Shown here: piece after piece, positions 8,362 to 16,731 of the stretch
Layout: the number at the start of each line of letters is the position of its first letter
How positions within the stretch are numbered: the stretch's first letter is position 1
DNA from: a virus
Length of the DNA stretch: 49,473 nt
Virus record (IMG/VR): IMGVR_UViG_3300035691_000008
Span: 1-49,473 of that record
Strand: one strand, 5' to 3'
Made by a program: the position numbers and the translations under genes
Notes under the pieces: generated by a model
What the model was told of the DNA's origin: nothing
What the model saw: the letters and a program-made list of their open reading frames with translations, nothing else
Databases searched by the model: none

Positions 8362-10568
8362 GCACCGGCGGAATGATCGCGCTTGTCCCCGCTGACCCGG
8401 ACCTGCTGACCGTGCCCGGCGGGGACCCAGCTGGAGAGATGCACCTGACCCTGGCCTACCTCGGCGACGATGCCGGCGCCTTCTCACCCGAGCAGGTGGC
8501 CGCTCTGCACGACGCCGTGCAGGGCATCTCCGGCATGTGGGCGTCGCCGTTCGAGGCCGACGTGTTCGGGCACGCGGCGTTCAACCCCAACGGCGGCGAC
8601 CACGAGCCCTGCGCGGTGTACCTCGCCTCCGCCGACCAGCTCGGCACGCTGGCCGAGCACACCCAGGAGCAGGCGCGTTCCGCGCTCGGCGCGCAGATGC
8701 CCGACCAGCACCCGACGTTCGTCCCGCACATCACCGCCGGCTACGGGCTCGACCCGTCGGCGCTCTCGTACACCGGCCCGGTCACCTTCAACGCGGTGCG
8801 GCTCGCGCTCGCCGACGAGGTCACCGACTACCCGATGGGAGAACCCATGGCCGACACCATCGACACCCCGGGCGAGTCCACCGTCGACCAGCTGGCCACC
8901 GCGCCGGACGACCCGACCCTGCAGCCGCAGCAGCCGGCCACACCACAGGTCGTCGAGGTCGGACAGCGCAACCCCGACGGCAGCCTGCCGATCACCTTCC
9001 CCGCGCTCGTCGTCGAGGGCATGCAGACCGCCGACGGCCGCTACATCGAACCGGGCGCGCTGGACGCCCGCGCGCTGCCGCTCACCGTGTTCGGCATGAT
9101 CCGCAACCCAGACGGCGGGGGAGACGGGCACGACGGCGCGCTCGTCGCCGGCCGCCTGGACACCCTCGACCGGATCCCCGGCACGCAGGTGATCAACCGG
9201 CAGACCGGGCAGCCGTTCGGCGACGGGGTGTTCGTCTGGTCGGCGACCGGTGAACTGATGGCAGGCCCGGTCGCTGACTTCGTCGAGCGCCGCTACCTGA
9301 CCGGCGTGTCCGCTGACCTGATCGGGCTCGAAGCCGAGGAGATCTACGGGGAGGAACTGGCCCCCGACGTGCCGCCGGAGGCCACGCAGCTGCGGCTATA
9401 CAAGGGCACGATCGCCGCCTGCACGATCGCCGGCATCCCCGCCTTCGGCGAGGCCTACGTCGAGCCCACCGGGCAGCCGCTGCTGCCCGGCCCGGACGAC
9501 TACGCGCTCGCAGCGTCCGCCTCGTGGCGGTCCGCCGAGCTCGGCGACTGGTCACCGGTCGCGCTGACCGCCTCGGCGGACACCGACATCCCCGCCGACG
9601 CCACCGCGGCGCCCCTGGTTCCGGTGCAGGCCTCGGGCCCGTTCCGGCCGCCGCTGTCGGCGTTCGCGCAGCCCAGCGTCGACGGTCCGACGCCGATCAC
9701 CGTCGTGCCCGAGCAGTGGGGCCTGCGGGTGTACGGCCACATCGGCGACCGGTCGATCCCGCACATCTCCTTCAGCGGCCAGAAGATCTACATCCCGCGG
9801 TCGCGGTCGGACTACCAGTACTTCAACACCGGCGCCGTCCGCTGCATCGACGGCGCCGGTGTTGACCGGGTCGTCGCGGTCGGCCGGTTGACCGTCGGCA
9901 AGGGGCATGCTGACCTTGATATGTCCAGTCGCGAGGCCACCCGCTTCTACGACAACCCGGACAGCGCATGGGCCTGGGTCACCGCCTACGACGACGAGTT
10001 CGGTTGCGTGGTCGCCGGTGTCGTCATCCCCGGCACGCCCGACGAACTGGTCACCACCGCGCTGGCGCACCCGCCGTCGGGGGACTGGCGGCCGATCGGC
10101 GGCGTCCTCGAGCTGGTCGCCGCGATCAGCGTGAACACCTCCGGGTTCCCGGTCGCGCGGGCCCGGGTCGCGTCCGGGCAGGTGCAGGCGCTCGTCGCCG
10201 CCGGCGCGCTCCGCCCGGCCGACACCGCGCTCACCGCGCTGCGCGCCGAGGTCGCCGACCTGCGGGCCGCTGTCACCGCCCTGAATACCCAGCGGTGGGC
10301 CGACCAGACCGCGCACCTGCTCGCCTCATTCCACGCCGATGAGCGCGCCGCCCTGCTCGCCGAACTCGCCGCCGACGGCAACCAGCTGGAGCAGTACTGG
10401 AAGCACGGCGAGGGCGCCGCGAAGATCAGGTGGGGCACGCCGGGGGACTGGACCCGCTGCCACGCGCAGCTGACCAAGCACGTCGGCTCCGAGCGGGCGA
10501 AGCGGATCTGCGCGCAGTGGCACCATGACGTGACCGGCGTGTGGCCGGGCGACAAGAACAACCCGTAG
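8358..10568 (+). CDS. 2H phosphoesterase-like domain fused to capsid maturation protease
   Basis: A 736-aa protein, ATG 8358 overlapping the portal stop. Residues 1-155 hold two H-x-T motifs, MHLTLAYLG (His29) and PHITAGYG (His124), about 95 residues apart with matching beta context: the 2H phosphoesterase signature (LigT/2'-5' RNA ligase fold). Residues about 165-600 match the actinophage capsid maturation protease family, with VFGMIRNPDGG, HIGDRSIPHISF, GKGHADLDMS, SGDWRPIGG and NTSGFPVARARV blocks. The C-terminus (KHGEGAAKIRWG ... RICAQWH) is a conserved basic tail also seen in such head proteins. The protease would trim scaffold and capsid. An in-frame ATG at 8847 with its own ribosome binding site may yield the protease alone. 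Confidence 0.82.
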   Translation: MSTGGMIALVPADPDLLTVPGGDPAGEMHLTLAYLGDDAGAFSPEQVAALHDAVQGISGMWASPFEADVFGHAAFNPNGGDHEPCAVYLASADQLGTLAEHTQEQARSALGAQMPDQHPTFVPHITAGYGLDPSALSYTGPVTFNAVRLALADEVTDYPMGEPMADTIDTPGESTVDQLATAPDDPTLQPQQPATPQVVEVGQRNPDGSLPITFPALVVEGMQTADGRYIEPGALDARALPLTVFGMIRNPDGGGDGHDGALVAGRLDTLDRIPGTQVINRQTGQPFGDGVFVWSATGELMAGPVADFVERRYLTGVSADLIGLEAEEIYGEELAPDVPPEATQLRLYKGTIAACTIAGIPAFGEAYVEPTGQPLLPGPDDYALAASASWRSAELGDWSPVALTASADTDIPADATAAPLVPVQASGPFRPPLSAFAQPSVDGPTPITVVPEQWGLRVYGHIGDRSIPHISFSGQKIYIPRSRSDYQYFNTGAVRCIDGAGVDRVVAVGRLTVGKGHADLDMSSREATRFYDNPDSAWAWVTAYDDEFGCVVAGVVIPGTPDELVTTALAHPPSGDWRPIGGVLELVAAISVNTSGFPVARARVASGQVQALVAAGALRPADTALTALRAEVADLRAAVTALNTQRWADQTAHLLASFHADERAALLAELAADGNQLEQYWKHGEGAAKIRWGTPGDWTRCHAQLTKHVGSERAKRICAQWHHDVTGVWPGDKNNP
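8838..8849 (+). promoter_or_regulatory. Internal ribosome binding site and in-frame ATG
   Basis: GGGAGAA at 8838-8843 followed five bases later by ATG 8847 in the frame of the enclosing gene. Translation from here would give a 573-aa protein beginning MADTIDT, starting exactly at the boundary between the 2H domain and the protease. Nested starts are well known among phage head protease/scaffold genes. This is a prediction from spacing and domain position. Confidence 0.5.
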
Positions 10569-10570
10569 AG

Positions 10571-10581
10571 ACGCGACTCCC
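10571..10581 (+). repeat. Intergenic ACGCGACTCCC element, copy 1
   Basis: The 11-mer ACGCGACTCCC begins three bases after the protease stop codon and continues into ACCCGCCGGT. The same core follows the next gene (10979) and lies upstream of 25250. A fourth match at 5484-5494 is inside a coding region. Role unknown; a regulator site, RNA-processing site or remnant of insertion are all open. Confidence 0.5.
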
Positions 10582-10617
10582 ACCCGCCGGTCAGCCGGTT
10601 CGCCGCACCCTCTCCCC

Positions 10618-10632
10618 GTCCCGTGACGGGAC
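10618..10632. promoter_or_regulatory. Short palindrome upstream of 10662 gene
   Basis: GTCCCGT-G-ACGGGAC, a perfect 7-bp inverted repeat around a single base, lies 29 bp before the GTG at 10662. It is too short-looped for a stable RNA hairpin, so it fits an operator better than a terminator. No partner protein is evident. Confidence 0.4.
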
Positions 10633-10661
10633 TCCGTGAAGGAAACGAGAGGAGCACCACC

Positions 10662-10970
10662 GTGCCCAAGGAACGCATCTATGCCACAGGCGACCCGACC
10701 TATCGCGAGGCGGCGACACCTGACGACGAGGCCGCCATGGCCGGCGTTGAACTCCAGTGGTCCCAGTTCGAGCCTGCGAGTGACAACGACGCCGCGGTCG
10801 CCATCGCAACCGGCCACCTCAACCTCCACCTCGAGCAGCTCGGCGAAGGGGAGGCGGGGAAGGCACCCATCAGCACGCCCTACTTCGTGTGGCTCAACCG
10901 GCGGCAGATCAACAAGCTGATCTCCGACCTGCGCCGTGCCCGACGCGCCATGTACGGCGACGACCAGTAA
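10662..10970 (+). CDS. Hypothetical protein between protease and major capsid
   Basis: A 102-aa protein from GTG 10662, with an ACGAGAGGAG ribosome binding site 6-8 bases upstream. It is acidic in the N-terminal half (PDDEAAMAGVELQWSQF) and ends in a basic amphipathic helix (RRQINKLISDLRRARR). Unlike its neighbours it does not overlap other genes; it is isolated by 93 bp and 195 bp non-coding gaps, each beginning with the same ACGCGACTCCC element. That makes it a candidate moron or an independently regulated gene. Position could also suit a decoration or scaffold-like protein. Function unknown. Confidence 0.75.
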   Translation: MPKERIYATGDPTYREAATPDDEAAMAGVELQWSQFEPASDNDAAVAIATGHLNLHLEQLGEGEAGKAPISTPYFVWLNRRQINKLISDLRRARRAMYGDDQ

Positions 10971-10978
10971 CCGGCGAC

Positions 10979-10990
10979 ACGCGACTCCCC
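10979..10990 (+). repeat. Intergenic ACGCGACTCCC element, copy 2
   Basis: ACGCGACTCCCC starts nine bases after the stop of the 10662 gene and is followed by ACCCCCGCCAGGT, similar to the downstream bases of the other two intergenic copies. With copy 1 it brackets the 10662 gene as a direct repeat. Confidence 0.5.
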
Positions 10991-11000
10991 ACCCCCGCCA

Positions 11001-11029
11001 GGTGGCGCCCACCTACCGTGGGCGCCACC
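11001..11029 (+). terminator. Strong GC hairpin before major capsid gene
   Basis: GGTGGCGCCCAC and GTGGGCGCCACC form a perfect 12-bp stem around the loop CTACC. There is no T tract, as is usual for actinobacterial hairpin terminators. It lies 137 bp upstream of the major capsid start, so it may end or attenuate upstream transcription, or protect the 3' end of the upstream message. Readthrough must still be allowed unless the capsid gene has its own promoter. Confidence 0.6.
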
Positions 11030-11165
11030 ACGGGGACCACCCCGCGCAGCCGCTTCCCGGCACCGCATAGCGGGCCATTCCATCAGCAGCGCGCGGCGGA
11101 TGTCTCGGCATAGCCGGTCACCCCGGACCTTCCGCATCCGCATGTGACCAGCAAGGACGCCAGAC

Positions 11166-12872
11166 ATGGACGACATCCGCAGTGTCATCGCCGCGCTCCA
11201 GCAGGACGCGGCCAACGTGACCGACGAGCAGCTGGCCGCCGCGCTCGACGCGATCCACGCCGCCGTCGCCGAGCACAGCGCGAACCCGTCGCACACCGCC
11301 GAGGCCGTGCAGATGCTCACCGAGCTGCGCGACGCGAAGAACGCGGTCCTCGCCGAGCAGACCAGCCGCGCCGACGCCGCCGCCGCACTGGAGGAGTCGA
11401 CCGCCGCGCTGCTGGCCGAACTCACCCCCGCACCCGTCGACGAGGCGGGCACCGACGGCGGTGAAGGCGGCCCGGGCGACGCGCCAGCCGACGCTCCCGC
11501 AGGTGCTCCCGCCGCCGACCCCGCGCCCGTCCCGGTCGCCGCGTCGGGTCGCCGCGCACCGATCGGCGCGCTCACCCCACGCCGCGCCCCCGCGCCCGCG
11601 GTCACCGCACCGCGCGCCAAGCAGACCGTCACCGTGTCCGGCCCGATCGTCGGCTACAACACCGGCCAGGAACTCGCCACCAGCGGCGAGGTCATCAAGG
11701 CCTTCGACGTGCGCCGGCAGGCGTTCATGAACGGCCGCGGCCCGGACAAGGTCCACGTCCTGCGCGTGCAGACCAGCTACCCGCCCGAGCGTGTGCTGTC
11801 CTCCACCGACTTCACCGCGAACTACGACAAGATCGAGGCCGCGACCAGCCCGAAGGCACTCACCGCCGCCGGCGGTGCCTGCGCGCCCTGCCAGGTCGAC
11901 TACAGCGTCGAGGTCATCGGCTCGGTCGCCCGCCCGGTCCGCGACGGCCTGGCCAAGTTCGGCCTGGACCGCGGCTGCCTCACCTTCCGGCCCGCCATCG
12001 ACGGAGCCAGCGCAGTCTCCGGCGTCGGCACCTGGTCCCTGCAGGACGACATCGACGCCGGCACGCCGGGCGCCCCGGACCCGACGAAGACCTGTGTCGA
12101 GGTCGCGTGCCCAGGCGCGCAGAACGCCGAGGTCCAGGCCGTGTACCAGTGCCTGACCTTCAGCAACATGTCCACGACGTTCGACCCCGAAGGCACCGCG
12201 GCGAACATCAAGGCCTCCGCAGTCGCCGCGGCGCGGGTGGCCGAGAACCGGCTGCTCGCGGGGATCTTGGCCGGGTCGAAGCTGCTCACCTCCGCTCGCG
12301 TGCTCGGCGCAGCCCGCGACATCCTGGTCACGCTGGACAAGGCCAGCGCCTACCTGGACAACCGACACCGCGACGAGCGGCCGAAGGTCTGGATGGCCCC
12401 GGATTGGGTGCTCGACCTGATGCGCGCCGACATCGTCCGCCAGCTCGCGTCCGGCGACTGGGGCCCAGAGGCGCTCTCGATGGCCGACCAGATGATCACG
12501 CGGTGGTTCACCGACCGCGACATCACCCCGATCTGGCACATCGACGGCCTGGCCGGCGCCACCGTCGGCGCGGTCACCATCCCGCAGCAGTTCTACGACA
12601 ACGCGGCAGCCGGCGCCGCCGTGACGCCGTTCATCGACAAGATCGACAGCTCGCTGTTCTACGCCGGCGACTGGATGTTCCTCGACGGCGGAACCCTGGA
12701 CATCGGCATGGTCCGCGACTCGGCCAACAACGCCCGCAACCGCTACCAGACCTTCTCGGAGTCCTTCGAGGGCCTCGCGTTCAAGGGTGTCGAGTCGCTG
12801 CGCCTGGTGATGAGCGTGCAGCCGACTGGCCAGTCCGCCGGCACCAAGGACACCGACGCTCTGGTCGACTGA
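11166..12872 (+). CDS. Major capsid protein with N-terminal scaffold-like region
   Basis: A 568-aa protein, ATG 11166. Residues 1-100 are strongly helical (IAALQQDAANVTDEQLAAAL onward), like the delta domain that acts as an internal scaffold in HK97-type capsids. A Pro/Ala linker (about 100-160) with basic residues (SGRRAPIGALTPRRAPAP) is a likely processing site. The remainder, with extended N-arm, helical spine (IKASAVAAARVAENRLLAGI) and VWMAPDWVLDLMRADIVRQ, matches an HK97-fold major capsid body of about 400 aa. It is placed after the protease and before connector genes, as expected. Cleavage of the first 110-160 residues by the upstream protease is an inference. Confidence 0.85.
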   Translation: MDDIRSVIAALQQDAANVTDEQLAAALDAIHAAVAEHSANPSHTAEAVQMLTELRDAKNAVLAEQTSRADAAAALEESTAALLAELTPAPVDEAGTDGGEGGPGDAPADAPAGAPAADPAPVPVAASGRRAPIGALTPRRAPAPAVTAPRAKQTVTVSGPIVGYNTGQELATSGEVIKAFDVRRQAFMNGRGPDKVHVLRVQTSYPPERVLSSTDFTANYDKIEAATSPKALTAAGGACAPCQVDYSVEVIGSVARPVRDGLAKFGLDRGCLTFRPAIDGASAVSGVGTWSLQDDIDAGTPGAPDPTKTCVEVACPGAQNAEVQAVYQCLTFSNMSTTFDPEGTAANIKASAVAAARVAENRLLAGILAGSKLLTSARVLGAARDILVTLDKASAYLDNRHRDERPKVWMAPDWVLDLMRADIVRQLASGDWGPEALSMADQMITRWFTDRDITPIWHIDGLAGATVGAVTIPQQFYDNAAAGAAVTPFIDKIDSSLFYAGDWMFLDGGTLDIGMVRDSANNARNRYQTFSESFEGLAFKGVESLRLVMSVQPTGQSAGTKDTDALVD

Positions 12873-12890
12873 GCACAGGGGACCTGACTC

Positions 12891-13715
12891 ATGCTGTTCA
12901 CCCCCGCGCGCGGGCCGGAGGCGGCCCCACCGGACATCAGTCTGGTGGGGTCCGCCCAGAAAGCGCCTGACGCCAACGACGTCCGCTGGGAGACCGGGTT
13001 CGCGTTCCGGACGGAGTGCGGCACGTACCGGCTGATCCCTCAGTGCGACGACCCCGCCGACCCCTACCCCGACATGCGCGACGGCAGCGTCTACTACCTG
13101 CCGCCGTTGCTGCAGGTCGAGGACGAGTGCACGACCCTGCAGCCGGCCGCGGCAGACCTCGACCGGCTGCGTCGGATGGTCGAGGCAGTCACCCCGTACG
13201 CCGTGGCCCGCGAGCTGTGGACGGGGGAGCTGTCCGACGTCGACCCGTATGTCGTCGGCGGCGTGACGATGACGAACCTGCGGCTCGCTTCCCCGGCCGC
13301 AACCGTCGTCGCGGGCGGGCCTTTCCCGGCGAACAAGGCGCTCGGCGCGCTCGAGCAGGCCGCCGGTGTGGTGGCGCTCGGGCAGCGGCTCATGCTGCAC
13401 GTTCCGCGGGTCATCGTCGACCAGGTCGGGCAGAACCTCTATCGCGTCGGGAACACGCTCTACACGCCGGCCGGGTCCATCGTCGTCACCGACGCCGGCT
13501 ACCCCGGCACCGGGCCTGCTGGTGAGCCTGCCGGCGCCACGGTGTGGGCCTATGCCACGACCACCGTGCAGGTGCGCATCGGCCGGATCAACGACATCAC
13601 CGATGTCGCCTCGACCGTCGACCGTTCAGTGAACCGGCGTGGCCTGTGGGCCACGCGCCCGATCGCGGCTGTGTTCGCGCCCTGCGTGCACGTCGCCATC
13701 GAAATCACCGTCTGA
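12891..13715 (+). CDS. Virion structural protein downstream of major capsid
   Basis: A 274-aa protein, ATG 12891, 18 bp after the capsid gene. It shows alternating beta and short helical segments, including TGFAFRTECGTYRLIP, VARELWTGELSDVDP and a C-terminal beta-rich part (VWAYATTTVQVRIGRI). No enzymatic motif. Being sandwiched between the capsid and tail-tube genes suggests a head or neck structural role, for instance a minor capsid or decoration component. I do not recognise a named family. Confidence 0.75.
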   Translation: MLFTPARGPEAAPPDISLVGSAQKAPDANDVRWETGFAFRTECGTYRLIPQCDDPADPYPDMRDGSVYYLPPLLQVEDECTTLQPAAADLDRLRRMVEAVTPYAVARELWTGELSDVDPYVVGGVTMTNLRLASPAATVVAGGPFPANKALGALEQAAGVVALGQRLMLHVPRVIVDQVGQNLYRVGNTLYTPAGSIVVTDAGYPGTGPAGEPAGATVWAYATTTVQVRIGRINDITDVASTVDRSVNRRGLWATRPIAAVFAPCVHVAIEITV

Positions 13716-13736
13716 GAAGCAGCAGGGAGAAAGATC

Positions 13737-14699
13737 ATGTCTTGGGATGGAGCCGGCTCCCTCTACGTTCTCGGGTGCCGCATGTGCCTGCTCGACGCGA
13801 GCGGCGCGCCGCTGGTCGGTGCGAACAACTCCTACGTGTCCGGGTCGCTGATCACCGTGTCGGTCGGCCTGGAGTATGAGGCCGGCCAGGAGGTGACCGA
13901 GAAGAACGGCGCCGGCGTCACCTGTCTCTCGTACAAGACGCCGGACACCCTCAAGCGCGGCACGATCACCAACTTCCAGTGGTGCACCCCGGACCCGAAC
14001 GTGATGACGTTCCTGATCGGCGGCAACGCCATCGTCGCGGGCACCAACGAGGTCCAGACGGTGACGATCACCGGCACCCCGACCGGCGGCACCTTCACCC
14101 TCACGTTCGCCGCGCAGACCACCACTCCCATCGCCTTCAACGCGACCGCGGCGACCGTCCGCGCAGCGCTGGAGGCACTGTCCAGCCTGGACGTCGGCGA
14201 CATCACCGTGACCGGCTCGGCGGGCGGGCCTTGGACGGTGACGTTCAACCCGGCGCTCGGGAACGTGCCGGCGATGACCGCCGACGGTACCGGCCTCACC
14301 GGCGGCACCACCCCCACGGTGGTTGTCGCGACCACCACCCAGGGTGTGGCCGGCGACCAGACGGGCTACCGGGCGCCGCAGGTCGGTGTTGCATCCAACC
14401 CCAACGGTGTCGGCCTGGAGTTCTGGACTCGGGCGATCATCAACGGCGCGTTCGCGTCGAACCTGCCCTTCATGCACTGGGTGGTGCCGCGCGCGTTCCT
14501 GTCGATCGACGGCACGTTCGACCTGTCCGGCACCGCCGCGCTCAAGCCGCAGTTCACCGGGTTCTGCACCCAGAACGCGGCCTTCGGCGACGGCCCGAAC
14601 AACGACATCCTGTTCCCGACCGACCGGGTCTGGCAGTGGAACCGGGAGGCGACGACCCCGAACCTGTCGGCCCCGGGCTTCCAGCCGGTCCTGACGTAG
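13737..14699 (+). CDS. Major tail (tube) protein-like, with inserted beta domain
   Basis: A 320-aa protein, ATG 13737. N-terminal (1-100) and C-terminal (205-320) parts look like one beta-rich tube domain: LYVLGCRMCLLDASGAPL, ending with WNREATTPNLSAPGFQPVL. Residues about 103-200 are a separate module, NEVQTVTITGTPTGGTFTL ... FNATAATVRAALEALSS ... GGPWTVTFNPALG, a repeat-type beta-sandwich also seen in other phage tail proteins and bacterial surface proteins. The insert would decorate the tube surface. Calling it the tube protein rests on fold appearance and size; its place before the connectors is somewhat early, so another structural role is possible. Confidence 0.65.
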   Translation: MSWDGAGSLYVLGCRMCLLDASGAPLVGANNSYVSGSLITVSVGLEYEAGQEVTEKNGAGVTCLSYKTPDTLKRGTITNFQWCTPDPNVMTFLIGGNAIVAGTNEVQTVTITGTPTGGTFTLTFAAQTTTPIAFNATAATVRAALEALSSLDVGDITVTGSAGGPWTVTFNPALGNVPAMTADGTGLTGGTTPTVVVATTTQGVAGDQTGYRAPQVGVASNPNGVGLEFWTRAIINGAFASNLPFMHWVVPRAFLSIDGTFDLSGTAALKPQFTGFCTQNAAFGDGPNNDILFPTDRVWQWNREATTPNLSAPGFQPVLT

Positions 14700-14703
14700 C
14701 CCC

Positions 14704-15483
14704 ATGGTCGCTTCCCGGGTCGTGTGTTCGCCGTGGGCGACCGTGGCGGACCTGCCAGCCGATGTGGTCCCGCTCCTCCCGGCCGAGGAGTGGGACCGGT
14801 GGCTGCTGTTCGCCTCCGAGATCCTCTACGCGGCGACCGCCCGCCAGTGGCGCAACAGCGGGTGCAGCGCGACGGTGACGCTGCGCGGGGCAGCCCCTTG
14901 GGACGGTGAAGGCTCCTACCCCTACCACCGGTCGTGGGGGCAGTGCGGCTGCCTCACCGGCTGGGAACCAGCCCCGGGCGGCTGGGGCCTCTGGCCGGTG
15001 TGGGACATCGGGTGGCGGGGCGTGCACCACCAGCCGCTGGCCGTGCAGCTGCCGCACCGCGACGTCACGCAGGTGACCGCCGTCCTCGTCGACGGGCAGG
15101 CGTTCGCCGCGTGGCGGCTCACCGGCGCGGGCTGGCTGGAGCGCACCGACGGCCATCCGTGGCGGGTGTGCGGCGAGGCCACCCAGGTCACCTACGCATT
15201 CGGCCGGCCACCGCCGGTCGGTGGTGAACTCGCCTGCCGCCAGCTGGCGGTCGAGCTGGGCAAGGCCGCCGCGGGGGAGCCGTGCTCGCTGCCCAAGCGG
15301 GTCCAGTCGATCACCCGGCAAGGGGTGACCGTGGCGATGCTGGACCCGATGACGTTCATCGACAAGGGCCTCACCGGGCTGCCCACCGTCGACATGTGGA
15401 TCAGGTCGATCAACCCCAAGGGCCGGCAGCAGGACGCCGAGGTGTGGTCGCCGGACATCCCGACCGGAAGGAGACTCCCGTGA
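14704..15483 (+). CDS. Head-to-tail adaptor-like protein
   Basis: A 259-aa protein, ATG 14704. The N-terminus (WATVADLPADVVPLLPAEEW) followed by a helical stretch (LFASEILYAATARQW) is typical of gp6-like adaptor subunits that bind the portal. A long Trp/Cys-rich beta insertion follows, then the helix ACRQLAVELGKAAAG and a C-terminal strand region (VQSITRQGVTVAML). It overlaps the next gene by GTGA. The order adaptor, small SAP protein, stopper, gp10-like protein matches the neck region of siphoviruses. Confidence 0.7.
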   Translation: MVASRVVCSPWATVADLPADVVPLLPAEEWDRWLLFASEILYAATARQWRNSGCSATVTLRGAAPWDGEGSYPYHRSWGQCGCLTGWEPAPGGWGLWPVWDIGWRGVHHQPLAVQLPHRDVTQVTAVLVDGQAFAAWRLTGAGWLERTDGHPWRVCGEATQVTYAFGRPPPVGGELACRQLAVELGKAAAGEPCSLPKRVQSITRQGVTVAMLDPMTFIDKGLTGLPTVDMWIRSINPKGRQQDAEVWSPDIPTGRRLP

Positions 15484-15713
15484 CCGACGAGGACATCCAG
15501 GATCGCCGCAGGTGGGACCCGTTCGCACCGCACACACCCGCACCCGCACCGGACACCGAAGACGACGACGACAGTTCGACCGTCGTGGATCCGGTCGACG
15601 AGCTCGACGCGCTGAGCAAGGCCGAACTCGTCCAGCGAGCCACCGACGCCGGCGTCGCCACCTACGGCAACAAGACCCAGATCAAGGAGCGGCTCAGGCA
15701 GGCCAGCCAGTGA
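15480..15713 (+). CDS. Small SAP / Rho-N-like domain protein
   Basis: A 77-aa protein from GTG 15480 (GTGA overlap). The first half is acidic and disordered. The last 30 residues, beginning LDALSKAELVQRATDAGV and ending with a basic helix (TQIKERLRQA), match the helix-extended-helix of SAP or Rho N-terminal-like domains, which bind nucleic acid. Similar short proteins are common in siphovirus head-tail connector clusters. Role unknown. Confidence 0.7.
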   Translation: MTDEDIQDRRRWDPFAPHTPAPAPDTEDDDDSSTVVDPVDELDALSKAELVQRATDAGVATYGNKTQIKERLRQASQ

Positions 15714-16240
15714 TCGGTCAGGGCCTGGCGCTCGGACCCCTCGCCCAGGCGATCCTCACCAACGTCGAGAACCACTACGCGGCCGCCCCACCCGGCACGC
15801 TGCCGCTGCCCGAGCGGCGGGTCATCGTCGCCGGCAACCCGCTGCTGGTCGCCTGGGACTGCGAACAGGTCGCCGTCGGCCTGTCCAGCATCGGCCGCGG
15901 CGCCGACCCGGCGATCCCGCTCACCATCGACCAGACCGGCAACTGCGTCGGCTGCCAGATGCGGCACGCCGTGATGACCGTGCAGATCGTGCGGTGCATC
16001 CCAGGCCCCGACGACAACGGCGCGGCACCCACAGCGGACGCGATCACCACCTCCGGGCTGCAGATGCTCACCGACGCCGGCCTGCTGTCCCAGGCGCTCC
16101 TGGAATCCGCCGCCCAACTACGGCTGGGGGTCCCGCTCGGCGTCGACGTGCAGGCCGGCACCATCGACCCCCTCGGCCCCGAAGGCAACCTCTCCGCCGT
16201 GCAGGGCACGATCATCCTGTCCACCGGGGTCCTAGCATGA
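15710..16240 (+). CDS. Neck/head-tail connector protein (putative)
   Basis: A 176-aa protein starting GTG 15710. It contains helix LGPLAQAILTNVENHY, a beta-rich part with VIVAGNPLLVAWDCEQVAV, and a Cys pair (GNCVGCQMRHAVMTVQIVR). The C-terminal strand region ends VQGTIILSTGVLA. Alternating strands plus its place between adaptor and gp10-like genes fit a connector or stopper, but sequence signatures for that are weak. Confidence 0.6.
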   Translation: MIGQGLALGPLAQAILTNVENHYAAAPPGTLPLPERRVIVAGNPLLVAWDCEQVAVGLSSIGRGADPAIPLTIDQTGNCVGCQMRHAVMTVQIVRCIPGPDDNGAAPTADAITTSGLQMLTDAGLLSQALLESAAQLRLGVPLGVDVQAGTIDPLGPEGNLSAVQGTIILSTGVLA

Positions 16241-16656
16241 CCGGTGTCGACGCCTCCCTGCGTGCGGTCACCGTCGACACCGCCGCGCTGCAGGCCTTCT
16301 TCAACGACCCGACCGGGCCTGCCTTCGCCGACCTGACCCGCCGCGCCGACAACGTGCAGGCCCTCGCGCGACTGCTCGTCGGCAAACGCAGCGGCCGACT
16401 GCTGGCCACCATCCGCAAGAACCCGGTCGTGCTCGCCAGAGGCCCCGCTATCGACGTGGTAGCCGGCAAACCAGGGCTGACCGACTACCTCGGGTTCCAC
16501 CACGACGGCACCCCAGCGCACATCATCCGAGCCCGGCACGCCAAGGCCCTCCGGTTCGTGTCCAAGGGACGCGTGGTGTTCGCCCAACAGGTGCGACACC
16601 CCAGCGTGGCCGGCACCCGATTCCTCGTCCGCGCGCTGGAAGCCGCCCGCGACTGA
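16237..16656 (+). CDS. HK97 gp10-like neck/tail-completion protein (putative)
   Basis: A 139-aa protein, ATG 16237. The N-terminus is helical (TAALQAFFNDPTGPAFADL); the C-terminal segment VVFAQQVRHPSVAGTRFLVR plus ALEAARD is the characteristic end of gp10-like proteins, where a conserved H-P-[GS] turn precedes a final helix. Such proteins sit at the head-tail junction. The gene directly precedes a 75-bp gap and the tail chaperone gene. Confidence 0.7.
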   Translation: MTGVDASLRAVTVDTAALQAFFNDPTGPAFADLTRRADNVQALARLLVGKRSGRLLATIRKNPVVLARGPAIDVVAGKPGLTDYLGFHHDGTPAHIIRARHAKALRFVSKGRVVFAQQVRHPSVAGTRFLVRALEAARD

Positions 16657-16731
16657 CCGACCTCTCGCGATGGGGGAGTTGCGTAGTTGCGGTGGTCGTG
16701 ACAGCCACCCACCGGACGCTCTCATGAGCGC

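Noticed and set aside
11118-13400. A 760-codon open frame on the minus strand across the capsid gene
   Set aside because: It is the antisense shadow of the major capsid and following gene; composition is Arg/Gly/Val-rich noise typical of high-GC antisense frames, and the sense strand has convincing structural proteins.
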